A stretch of DNA of 64,000 nt from Diospyros lotus. Its lineage: Eukaryota; Streptophyta; Magnoliopsida; Ericales; Ebenaceae. Shown here piece by piece: positions 45,201-56,146 of the stretch; within the stretch, counting starts at the first letter, position 1; every line of letters begins with the position of its first letter. Both the position numbers and the translations under genes were made by a program. The stretch covers positions 17,622,753 to 17,686,752 of the forward strand of contig NC_068349.1 of the NCBI RefSeq assembly GCF_014633365.1. The letters are read 5' to 3'. The notes under the pieces are model-generated. The model was not told the DNA's origin and ran no database searches. It saw only the letters and a program-made list of their open reading frames with translations.

Positions 45201-46017
45201 ACTCATAACTTCACTGTTATACACACACATATATATATATATATATACGCCTCTACTTACTGATATAAATCTGAAAACTACAACGAAGAACTGGAATAAT
45301 CTGAAATCAAAACTGATATGAACCTGTAATGGAAGGGATTACAGGAAGAATACTTGCCTGATAGAACTCTCTGATCGAACCCTGGAGCGATCCTGAAGAC
45401 TCTAGCAAGCCTCTGCTATCTCTTGGCCTTTATGTTCTTCACACGACGTGAAGAAAAGCTAAGCTAATGGGCTCTATATATAGACATAAAGTTCTAGATC
45501 TCTTTCCTTTTATAACTTGGTGACTCTCAAAATCTTCTCCTATTGGGACTAGGAGACTCTTAATCCAAATCCATCTCATACATGGATTCTCATTCTCCTT
45601 TAAATACATAATCTCACTTGATTAATAATAATACAAAAATTATTATTAATACTCTCAATTAATAATAAAACTCCAAAATTACCTTCATGCCCTTGCATTT
45701 AATTTCCACAAAATAAATTCCATTTAAATGCTATTTAAATACTATTCTCTCAATTAAAAATCTAAATTGCCACCTTGGCAAATTCCTTTAACTCCAACAT
45801 TAAAAAGAAATAAATGTTGTTCTTTTCCTTCAAAATCTCTAAATTGCCATATTAAATAATTAATTGGCAAAATCACTTAATCAAATACTTCAACAATTAA
45901 TTAAATCATTCTTGAATAAATACCGGGCCCTCTAACGAGTCGTTACACTTGCACTCATTCGAAATCGACTCTTCATCTTTTTCAGCTTAGTCTCAAACAC
46001 CTCAACCATATTTAAGC

Positions 46018-46370
46018 ATGTCATCTCATAAATGCCACCGCTCATCATCATCTTCCTCTCGTCAACCTCCTTCAGAACCACCAGTTCAACGTAGCTACTT
46101 TCCATCACAAAAAATCGAATAATATTTCAATAATCTATTAAAAAATGCTCAGTTCTCCATGGGAAAAAAATTTATCGCCACTGGTTCGAAAATCGTGGGT
46201 TTAACTTACTCTACTATTTAGGCTGTTCATCTTTATCGCTATGCTGTTTCTTATACTCCATGCTTCGTTGTGATGTCTCTTGTACTTCATGCTTATTTTC
46301 TTATCTCCACTTACTGTTTCTTTTTTATCATGACAAAAAAGGGGAGAAAAAGAGCAAGCATCATCCAGGG
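46018..46370 (+). pseudogene. Relic of an extra ORF in the 3' region of copia E
   Basis: An ATG at 46018 opens MSSHKCHRSSSSSSRQPPSE, a Ser/Pro-rich start followed by VQRSYFPSQKIE and a TAA at 46120-46122. Reading continues in the same frame with IVGLTYSTI, a TAG, then hydrophobic sequence to MTKKG. A Ser-rich start followed by such a segment is reminiscent of the additional ORFs found between pol and 3' LTR in SIRE-like elements. The stretch is too short and damaged for a firm assignment, and no envelope-like domain can be shown. Confidence 0.35.
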
Positions 46371-46674
46371 AGTTATAGTATTGAACATTTATGTTTTTAC
46401 ATAACCTTTATTGTAATATCTCTTGGCATGTATGTTTGTATATTTTTTTTGGCAGTTGGCATATTGAGCTCTTAAGGTGGTCCAAATTTTTTGAAAAAAT
46501 TACATTTCTAATGTATGCTATAAGTCTTTTAAATAGGGGGAGATTTTTTCGAAAGATTTTATCTAATTCTTCTTATAAAAAATTTCAAAGAATGTATTAG
46601 TTCAAAATTAAAGGGGGGAATTTTTTTTAAATAATATTTTAAAGTTTTATGCCATTATCAAAAAGGGGGAGAAT

Positions 46675-49531
46675 GTTGAGCCAACTTCTCCGTTCAACCT
46701 AATATTAGTTTTGATGATTAACAAAAACACACTTCTGTATTAAAAATGTTATTTGATGCCCCTAATTGTTATCTATTTTAAATTATAAGATATTATCTAA
46801 AGTCCTATATATATGTTAAAATTAGTTTCTCAAATTATAGTAGTGTTATAAAGGTTGTATAGAATTTTTCTTTAAGTGTTTCAAATTTTCTAGTCCAAAA
46901 GTTGACTCCCATATAGGAGAAGTCAACTTCTCTAGTGCCAGTCCACCAGGACTTAGCCACAGTCGATATAGCCGAAGCTTAGGTTATACAGAGTCTACAT
47001 AGTCAAGAGTTATGTTTCGATAGTCGGCTCCCTTCGGAAGGAAAATGACCATGGGTCTCCCTAGAGTCGACTCCTTTCAAGTTATAGTCGACTGTTGGAT
47101 AGGATAGTCGACTGTCTTGATCCAACGTTCGAATTTTTAACCCAATTTCTACTCGTTTCTCTCACCATATATATGTGCTCATTAAGAGAAAAGAAAAGTG
47201 TGTATGTGCGTGCTCTCTCAAGAACTATCTCTCTAAAAGCAAGAAAGCGCTCAAAGCTCTAAATCCCAATCAAGAAGCACTCAAGCTCGCAGATCTACAT
47301 TGTGAAACCATCTTTAGAGCTCTTGCATGATGAGGAACCCCATGATTAGGTGTACCAATGCAAGGGTTTAAGCCATTTTTAAAAACATTTTTTAAAAACA
47401 TCAAAGATAGTAGCGAAAACAATATCAAAAACACCTTGCAGGACCTGTTTCTCATGTCCATATGCTATACGAAACCAAACCATACCATAGGGGGTTTAGT
47501 TATTTTACCTATCAACACTTGAAGGTTGATGTAGGGTTGAAATCCACTCGAGGCAACTACAGTAGCTCCAAAACAACTCCCGAATAATCCTTTTGGTTAG
47601 ATCGAAACCGTCCCCTGAAACTACGAGGGGCCTATTGAGTCCACGCTCTTGCTAGATGGTGAATCCCATTGCTTTCTCTTTGTGCTAGACAGAGAGAACA
47701 AGGGAGATTATGGATGGGATTCAAATGGGTTCAAAAGAGAGGAAACCCAAGCACGAAAACAGTCTCATTATTTTGCTTGGGTTACTAACTATAGCAATGG
47801 AAGGGTAAGAAGCTGAGGAAGAGAAGAGCAAGGGTGAGTGTTTTCTCTGTAATCCAAAAGAGAAAATGAGCCAAAGATGAGAGGGTTTAATGCAACAGTT
47901 GCAATCCCCTCAATCTCTCTCCTTTTGGCTTATATATTAAACACGCAAAACCCTAGCCGCCTAAATCAATAACTCTTAATGACGATTTCAGCCTTAATCA
48001 CTTAGTCAACCATCACACCCGGATATGTGTTTAGCCTTCTAGGTTCAATATTAAGTAGAAATCAATAAACATCAACTGCCTTGATGTTAACCAAACACCT
48101 ATGGTTTACAACGAGGATCTCTCCATCTCCTTGAAATACCTCGAAAGACCATGAGTGACAACTAGCATTATGTTAGGGCGATCCTACCAATAATGAAGTC
48201 TTACTTTAGTATGGAACCTATTTGGTCCTTCAATTCCTGCGTACTATAATCCCTTCATCAATTATCATCCCGATTTAGTGAGAGTTGTGGACTGATCAAA
48301 CTCACTAACTTGATGACTATGCCAAAATCAATGTGGTGAGATTGAGATAACACATCGGAACTCTTTCTGACATTGGAACACTTTCCAATCAAGTGTACCC
48401 TGGCCAGGGGTTTCTACAATCAAGACCACCACTGATCGCATAGGATGTTCACCTCACGCCGGAGGTCGATGGATCCCATTAGCAATCACCTGCCTCCATG
48501 TGCCACTGCACATGGACCACTCAGTACATCTCCCACCCAATAACCGGATGGTTCTTAGCAACAACAAATCCCTAGCATCGACACACAAGATAACTGTGTT
48601 GCCTCCGGTTAAAGGACCAATAACACAATCGAAGCTTGTGATAAACCATAGATCCTCTGAGCCATGCTATCTATCATGTGTGTCACATTCAGTAAGTGTT
48701 CCATTAACACCTACCCACATGTATACTATATCCATCTCATGGATTATGGCATGCAACTCACCATCCTTTATCATTAGTATCTCATACTAATTAAAGGTAG
48801 TATCCCATGTGCCAGTCTATACTCGACTAATCATAGTCCCCATCTGAGAAGTCTAAGGACTGGGAACAACCATTAAGATATCCTTATTACAAAGGTCAAT
48901 TATCATATATTCTTAACACTTAAGAATAAGACCTTCAACAGAAAATCTAAGGACTCATTCATATTAATGATTGGAGAGCTATGAATGAAGATATGACCTT
49001 AAATATGAAAACACATTTTATTACATATTGTAAGAATTATATTATTGGTCCCATAAATATAAATTCCGGATGCTATCTAAATCTAGCATTAGGGCACCAA
49101 CACTAACATTGCAATCAAAGAAATGAAAAGCTACCTTGCAAATCCGCTTGTAGGTCAACTGTATATTTGATTTAATTTGTGTACCTTGTATTTACAGTTG
49201 CTTCCTTGTAATCTCTTGTGCTTTAATGTTTTTTTGTCCAACGATGGACATTGTTGTAAAATCTATAAACATTATCGGTGTATCAGTGTATTAGGCGTGG
49301 GATCGTCGAACCACTATATATCTTGTGTGCCTCGTTGTTTTTATTTCTTGTGGATCTTATGCAACTAAATCTCTATTTCTAAGTGATCAAAATATACAAA
49401 TATATATCAAAGTATTTTTAAGTACAAAAATTAATAAAGAGGTTTCAAAGAAATTAAAATTAGGTTAAAATTTTTAGTAACTCAATTAACCCTCTCTTTA
49501 GTTGCCGTTGTATTGCGTCAAGGGACCAATA
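46675..49531 (+). repeat. 3' LTR of copia E, split by solo LTR F
   Basis: Own parts are 46675-47327 and 49114-49531. It matches the 5' LTR, including the palindrome array (46901-47120). It lacks about 128 bp relative to the 5' LTR: after ATCGGTGTAT (near 49280) it jumps to the segment matching 37950 (TTAGGCGTGGGATCG). It ends GGGACCAATA before TGCTT. Confidence 0.9.
47328..49108 (-). mobile_element. Solo LTR F (copia, TGTTAG group, 1,781 bp)
   Basis: On the minus strand it begins TGTTAGTGTTGGTGCCC at 49108 and ends GGGGTTCCTCATCA at 47328, flanked by TTGCA (47323-47327, 49109-49113). It is related to the D LTRs (TCTAGCATTAGGGC segment and many shared phrases in the 48200-48960 part) but belongs to a separate subfamily. 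The small ORFs inside (47270-47461 minus, 48500-48790 plus) have no recognisable product. Confidence 0.9.
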
Positions 49532-49536
49532 TGCTT

Positions 49537-50270
49537 ACCTCCAAAGCCTTGCAGAATCTTTGGGTAGTCCTCTTCCAATGCGCCTCCTTCCCACAGTGGA
49601 AACAATCTCCCATGGGTACCTTGGCTTTGAACTTACTCTCAGAGACCTTGTTCCTAGGCCTCATCAATTTATTTTTCTTCTTAGAGACGAGCCTTCTCTT
49701 GAAAGATATAGAAATAGAGGCAGCGACAAGAACATCTTCTTTGCCTTTCCCCTTAATTTGGGCTTGAGCTTTCCTTAGCATGATGGGTAGCTCCGGGAGT
49801 GTGCATAAGGTCATGTATATATGAAAATTCATAATGAACTTGGAGAATGACTCAGGAGCAACTGCAAGATGAAATCAACTTGAAGATCCTAGTTTATGTG
49901 GAAATCTAGCCCATCTAATTGATTAATCAAATTAATCATGGATAGAACATGATCTTCCACATTAGCGCCCTCTGACATGCGGGCACGAAACAATTGCTTT
50001 GATATATCAAATCGAGCGGTCCCACTCATCTCTCCATATAGTTCCTTCAGATTTAAGATCATATCAGCAACAATTTGTTTATGCTCATGTTGCTTCTAAA
50101 GCTCATTGTTCATGGAGGCGAGTATAATGCTCCTAGCCCTGGAGTCATGGTCATGCATCTTTTCCCACATGACACGCTCCTCCAGACTAGGCCCCTTGGA
50201 AGTCCATAAGAAACTGGTCGATCTTAGACATATGCGATTCCCTCCAAATTTAAAACCAATTTTAAATTAT
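49537..50270 (-). pseudogene. gag: Copia D gag C-terminal half with zinc knuckle
   Basis: On the minus strand the open block 49832-49518 reads MNFHIYMTLCTLPELPIMLR, then a Lys-rich linker and a knuckle CFHCGKEAHWKRTT that lacks its last Cys. Upstream (about 50270-49840) fragments match the copia gag domain, including repeats of the kind that precede MTLCTLPELPIMLR. It continues across copia E into the protease at 36910. Stops and shifts prevent a full reading. Confidence 0.7.
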
Positions 50271-51860
50271 TGAGCCAGTTTATAAAATTAGGTCCTGTCA
50301 AAATGATTTTGTCCAAACTATAAGAAAATGGGTTTGACTTATTTTCCATTTTAAAAGAGATTTAGCTACAATAGAATTTAAGGTTTGTTAATGTGATTAT
50401 CTTGAAAATATAATTAATTCCGGTCTTGAATTAAAGGTGCCTCCCACTAACTTTTTTGAACCCACACTTCCCAAGGAGGTGAACGCGAATTCCAATGGAA
50501 GATTCATAGTGAGTGATCGAAGAGACAACTCCTTGTCTCCTTTTCCACATCCAATGTGGAGCTCGATCTTCTACCCCTGTGCTACTAACTGCACAACACT
50601 ATGGTGGTTTCTAAGATAGTGACATAGTTAGATTCCACCCACCACACCAGCTAACAGTCCACTTGCAACGTTTATAGCCTCAACACTATGGTGGTATGTT
50701 GGCCATATCCGTGTGGGGTAGTTAACAACATCAAATGCTTAATAGGAATGTCAACCAACTCTCATTAAATGCACCCTTCCACCTATGGGCATCTAGGGTA
50801 CACCCAATCAATCGATGACATATCCTATGATGGTGGAGGGCCCCGATGAATCCAATTCACTGCTTAAATCGAATATTATTTTGCACAATTGGGAAGATTT
50901 TTGGTCTTTATTTTAAGGTCTCACTTTGCACATGCATTAAGTTTTAATTGATGTATCCAATACATAATAAAACAAAATGCATACATGCATTCATATAACT
51001 GGATGATCATGGCTTTTAAGCATTTAATTAAATCCGAGCTTCAAGATTTAATTAAAGAGGCTTGCAAGAGACATTCAACCACAAAAATTTTTCGCTGTCA
51101 AAATTTTGGTTGACTTGCTCCTTCGAGGCACCATCATCGGATGACTTGGCGTCTCCATCAACATTAATGCCTTGATGCTCCTTCTTCAATTTTACAAGAA
51201 TAATTTTCTAATACAAATAATTCTAAAATCAAATAAAGGACATGGAGACTTATGTCTCTTTACAAACTGAATGAATAAATAATTATTACATTTTTGAGAT
51301 CGAATACCAGTAATCATTCATTCAATCACATTTAATAAGCCCTTGTCACCCTAATCAATCCAATTGATCTTGTATGAATTAACTTTGAAATCCAATTTCA
51401 AAATAAATCAGTGTTTATGTAATATGTGTTATTTTCGCACTTATGGCATCTTACATCACATTCTCTTCCCATATAAACCTATCCTATGTAATCCAATTAC
51501 ATTTAAGCAATCACCTCAGAGAATGGACAACCGACACACTGGCAGTATGAAACGGTCGACTGTTTCTCCCTTTGTGGTACCCAAGCAGTCAACAGCTTTT
51601 CATATCTGTTGATTGTTTTGGCTAGTTGATCAAAATGGTTGACAGCATCCAAAATTGGTCGACCAGTTTTCTAGGTCTCTCGGATTGGTCGACAGATCCC
51701 TAAGAGACTGTCGACTGACTTCCTTTATCAAACACAGATCGATCGATCGTTCGAATGCAACGATCGATAGTTTTTGCAACCGGCAACAAAATAGAAAAAA
51801 AAAACATGTATGAAAATACACACACAAAACACAAGCATGGGATGATAAAACTGAGTTGAG
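50271..51860 (-). mobile_element. Long leader of copia D between primer site and gag
   Basis: About 1.6 kb with no convincing ORF. It contains a GTCGAC/GTTGAC palindrome array (51555-51715) and a GATCGATCGATCG run near 51737. ACACTATGGTGG occurs twice (near 50597 and 50684). Small ORFs here are not supported. Confidence 0.5.
51555..51715. repeat. GTCGAC palindrome array in the D leader
   Basis: Motif starts at 51555, 51588 (33 bp), 51608 (20 bp), 51625, 51638, 51658 (20 bp), 51688 (30 bp) and 51710 (22 bp). Unlike most arrays in the window, this one is outside the LTR and should be in the transcript. Confidence 0.75.
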
Positions 51861-51872
51861 GTTCTGATACCA
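51861..51872 (-). other. Primer-binding site of copia D (initiator Met type)
   Basis: The minus strand reads TGGTATCAGAAC, one base inside the LTR end at 51874. It shows that the D2 LTR is the 5' LTR of the copy to its left. Confidence 0.8.
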
Positions 51873-54439
51873 CTGAAGGGTGGCAGTAGAAAGCGTGCCA
51901 AAAACACCAATTTGGTGTGGATCTATGCAAGGGTTTTATAATCAAAACATTTTACAACAGAAAAATAGCACAGCGTAAGCATATAACAAACACAATGGAT
52001 TCCAAAATTAACCTTACACGACTTGATATTCATCATCCATATGCAATAAATGAAAAAAAAAAAACTCATGCCATAAGGGGTTTTAGATATACCTTTCGGA
52101 GAAAGATCCGGTGCTGGTTGTCCACACGGTGACTGCCTCCTGCTAACTAGTAAGCTTCCAACAATCTTCTCGTTTGCTCCTCGCCCTACAAGCGCTCGGG
52201 TGACTAGCTCACCTCCACAAGTGTAGAGATCCTAGCCGGTCCATGCCTAATTTGCCATGGAACCCTTTAACAGAACTATGCTACCCTCTCAATGGAGATG
52301 ACCCAAAGCTATGCTCGATCCCTTCCTTGGTTGCTCAATGGCTGTCCAACGATCTCTCTATGAGGGAGAGAGTGATAAGGAAGTTATCCTGATCAAGCTC
52401 AGAGCAAGACTACAACTCAAGCAAGGAAGAAGAAGAAGAAGCAAACATCAAGTAGGAGAAGAAGAAAGATAATGGAAGAAGAAGAAGAAGAAGGAAGAAA
52501 AAGACGCAGAAGGGAGCAGCTCACGAGAGCATCATCTAACCCTCTCAATCAATCTATTTTCTTCTCTCTTTTCCAACAACCCCTTTTTGTCAAGCCCATC
52601 CCCTTTCCCTTCTTGTAGTCCACGCCTCCACCCGCTTCTCATGCCTCACCCATCACTTGCATCAGAGCATTTAATGCTTTGATGTGACAAGTTGAGACAC
52701 AGAAAATGCCAGAAATGGTCGATTGCACGAGGAAATCGGTCGACCATTTTCAGGCGATCGGTTGTCCTCATGTACTAGTTGAAAAAACACAAACTATTGA
52801 CAATTTTGGGAGCACCAATCAACAACATCAAGCTGTCGACAGCTCCATGCAGCTATTGACTGTTTTGGTCTACTATGCTCCAACTTTGTCCAAATGCCAC
52901 TAAGGCCCTACTATCCAATAGCAGCCTCCCATAACCATAAATCCATGAGCCCCACACACATAAGCAACCAACATCACTGACTAACAATGGCAAGGAAACC
53001 ACTAACAGCAATGGATCACTAATCTACTATATTACTCGGTATGCATGTGACTTTCTAGGTTCACAGCCATGTAGTAATTAAGACACGTCAATGCCTTGAT
53101 GTTGGCTTATCCATATTAACCTACTAAGATAATCTCTCCAAATCCCTAGAGCACCCTGAAAGATCCTAAGTATTCTTTAGCTAGGACTCAAGACATTCCT
53201 AATGGCAATGAAGTCAAACTTCATATGAACCTATTAAGCCTCCTCGATTATCGTGCACTATAGTTCTTCCATTGACTAACATCCCGACCGAGTGAGAGTC
53301 ATGGACTTATTAAACTCACAAGACTTGATAACTATGAAAAATCCAGTACAGTATGTGATATAGGTAGCATGTTAAATCCAATTTGACATTAGAACTCTTT
53401 CCAATTTTGAGCTCAACCTAGCCAAGGGATTTACAATCACAATCACCTACAAGGATTACATAGGATGTTCACCCCCAACAAATAGAGGTTAATGGATCCC
53501 ATCGATAAACATCTACCTTCATATACCACTGCACATAGACTGCACAAAGAGCATTCCCACCTCTTACACTAGATGGTTCTGCTCATCGATAAAACAATGA
53601 CATTAGTGCACAAGACGCCATGTGGTCTCTAATCAAAGGACTAGATACCCAATTGAAAGCCAGCGATATATTATTAATCCTCAAGCCATGTGATATGTCG
53701 TAGGTGTCACATTTAGTGGATGTTCTTCTGACACCCACCCACATGTCTACTATATGCATCTCATGCAATGTGGCATATGACTCACCACCCCATCTTATTA
53801 GCATCTCCATGCTAAACAATGGTAGTAGCCCATGTTGCAGTCCATTAATAAACTAATCATAGTCCCCTTTTGATAAGTCTAAGGATTAGGAATACCTTTA
53901 AGAAATCATGGACTAGAGATGCAAATCATACAGTCTCAACAACTTAAGAGTAGGAAGTTGTGACGCCCTGTTCCCACTTATGGGTGCCACTCGTGAACAA
54001 TCAACCGAATTGCTCACATACCCAGCCATTCATGAAGGGCAGACTATATTTCAACACGAAACGCCCTAGGTGGGAACTAGGCTTCATCCTTCCCTTCTGT
54101 CACCCCCAGAATCCACTAGCAGATTTGGGCTTTAACCATACCACACTTGGCTAATTAATTTCCATTAAGTTTTCCCAATCACCATTTTTTTTTAGTTCTT
54201 CTTCTTTCCAAGAATTCCACCGAGCTCCATCAAATTTATCATTTCAATCAACCCATTGATTTTTACCAAATTTGGAGGAAAAAATCATATAATTTAAATT
54301 TCCAAAAATTTTGGCATTTTCTCCAAAAATACCCAAAATCTCTTTATTTTTGAAAATTCATTCGGGGCCCATAATCAACTAAGAATTGCCCCAAAATCTC
54401 TCAATTTTTTGAAATTTTAAAAAAAAATTGACCGGAAGG

Positions 54440-54690
54440 GCCTGATGGCATGCCTAGGGCCTCGCGGTGCGCTGGTCGCATTGGTCGCCTGCGACCGCAC
54501 TCCCTCGCCTGCTCGCACGAGGCCACCCGCCCACACTCCCACACCTGCTCGCGTAGGGCCACCCACGCTGCAGGCCTCGCGCGTGCACCCGCGTGCCCGT
54601 GCCCCAACTTGTGCTTGCACGCCTGCGGGCCCTGCCTATTGCACGCTTGCTGCCCGCATGCTACACGCCTGCCTTCTACGACTCGCCTAC
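54440..54690. other. GC-rich segment inside LTR H
   Basis: About 250 bp with dense CG dinucleotides and recurring CGCCTGC / CTGCTCGC words, in otherwise AT-rich DNA. Tekay LTRs carry a smaller GC-rich stretch in a comparable place (about 11985-12085). On the minus strand the segment lies upstream of the LTR end, probably in R-U5. Confidence 0.6.
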
Positions 54691-56146
54691 TGGACTCAAA
54701 ACTTTTTCTTGTCTTTTTTAACCCTAAATTTCTAGATTTCACACACATCACCGATACGCCAAAAATAAACACTTTTTACATGAAAAACTTACACAACAAA
54801 ATAATACTCCTTACACCCCTCTTGGGCTCATTACAACATAAATCAAATAAACATTATAGGCTTCCGAAAGCTAAACCAAATATGAGATTTACACCAATGC
54901 TTTGGCTTCCACATACCCTAAGCCAATATCTTATTTTCAAAATAAAATCATACATGACTATTACAATACATACTTAGGCTTCACCAAGCCACAACTAACA
55001 ACACAAAATAAAACATCGCAAGGTTTCCAACCTCAAGCTTGCAACCATCACAATCTTTTGCCATAAGAACAACCTACAAGGGAAGGATAAAACCTCATGA
55101 GCCATTAAGCTCAATAAGGGTGCAATGACAATAAGTATGAACATGAGTATAAAATGTGATGCCAATGCATGCAATGTAATAAAGTTAGGGCTTTCACATC
55201 CTCACAACCACCTTGGTTTGAGGCTTAAACCTACCCTACGCCACACAACCTCATGGCTATAGGTCCTTGAACACAAACAACATGCTAATGCACACATATT
55301 TGCTCATGAACCATACTTACAACCTTGTAAAACCACCATCCCATGGGGTTATCCCTTACCTTTTCCATTCTTTGAAGCTTTTAAACCCTTCTTAGCTTCA
55401 TTCAATCCTTTCTACGCAAGAGATCCTTGCACACAAAAATAAATCCATATTTCAAGAGAAGAAAGAGAGAGAGAAATCTAGCCTTAATGGCTAAGCAACA
55501 AAACAAATCTTACCTTTCATTCTTTATTTCCTTCTTCTTTTCTTCTCCATTCTTTCCTTTCTTCTTCCTTTCTTTCTTCAAATGACCAAAGGAAGACAAG
55601 TCTTCCTTACTTGCCATTATATACTAGTTTTCCATCTTTCAAGAATAAATCCTAGCCATTGGATTTATTTGGCGAGAATAAATCCTCACCTTCCAAACTA
55701 ACACAATCCATGGATTTTATCTCACTTTACAAGACAAGATCTTAGCCATCCAAAGGAAGCACAATCCAAGTGCTTTTAAAAGCTTTAATCTTAACCATCC
55801 AAAGAAAGCACAATCCATGTGCTTTTAAAAGATTTAATCTCAACCATTCATTTCTTTAATATTTGGAAATCCATGCCATTTCTTATCTTTAAATCCCCAC
55901 CCTTGGATTCATTCTCTTTTCAAGAATAAATCTCACCCATTGGATCCTTGAATTTCCCATTTCTTTCCTATTTAAATTAATGAGATTGTTTTCCACCATT
56001 AATGCATGACTAATTTAATTTCTTTTTTGATTTTCTTTTAATCCAACACCATAATGCCTCTCATTAAATGTTTGAAAGACTAATTAGCATTTCTTTTGCA
56101 TTAATTTAAATCTCTCCATTTATCTTGGACCACCTAAAGCCATGTG

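Larger units (their letters stand above)
43637..45947 (-). mobile_element. Solo LTR G1 (TCCGGA-array family, 2,311 bp)
   Basis: Starts TGTAACACCCCCTCTCC and ends ACGAGTCGTTACA, flanked by CTTGC (43632-43636, 45948-45952). G2 (56147-58863) has the same ends and layout, including CAAAGCCCCTAGCCCC near 44235. It contains an ATCCGGAT array (44659-45010), a 33-bp tandem repeat (45024-45200) and an AC/AT microsatellite (about 45223-45247). No internal genes remain. Confidence 0.92.
42989..46674 (+). other. 3' region of copia E between pol and 3' LTR (own parts 42989-43636, 45953-46674)
   Basis: SIRE-like elements have a long 3' region, often with an extra ORF. Here it holds an AGTCGACT palindrome array (43105-43633, resuming at 45963 after G1), a relic ORF (46018-46370) and the polypurine tract AAAAAGGGGGAGAA ending at 46674. 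Solo LTR G1 splits it. Confidence 0.8.
36992..49531 (+). mobile_element. Complete SIRE-like copia E, non-functional, with two solo LTRs inside
   Basis: Begins TGTTGAGCCAACTTGCTCC at 36992 and ends GGGACCAATA at 49531, flanked by TGCTT (36987-36991, 49532-49536). The order is 5' LTR, primer site, gag, protease, integrase, RT, RNase H, a long 3' region with a second ORF relic, polypurine tract and 3' LTR. It sits between the gag zinc knuckle and the protease of copia D. Solo LTR G1 is in its 3' region and solo LTR F in its 3' LTR. Confidence 0.93.

Noticed and set aside
54401..54977. ORFs over the CG-rich island on both strands
   Set aside because: High GC content opens frames in both directions; no domain, and the composition follows word repeats.
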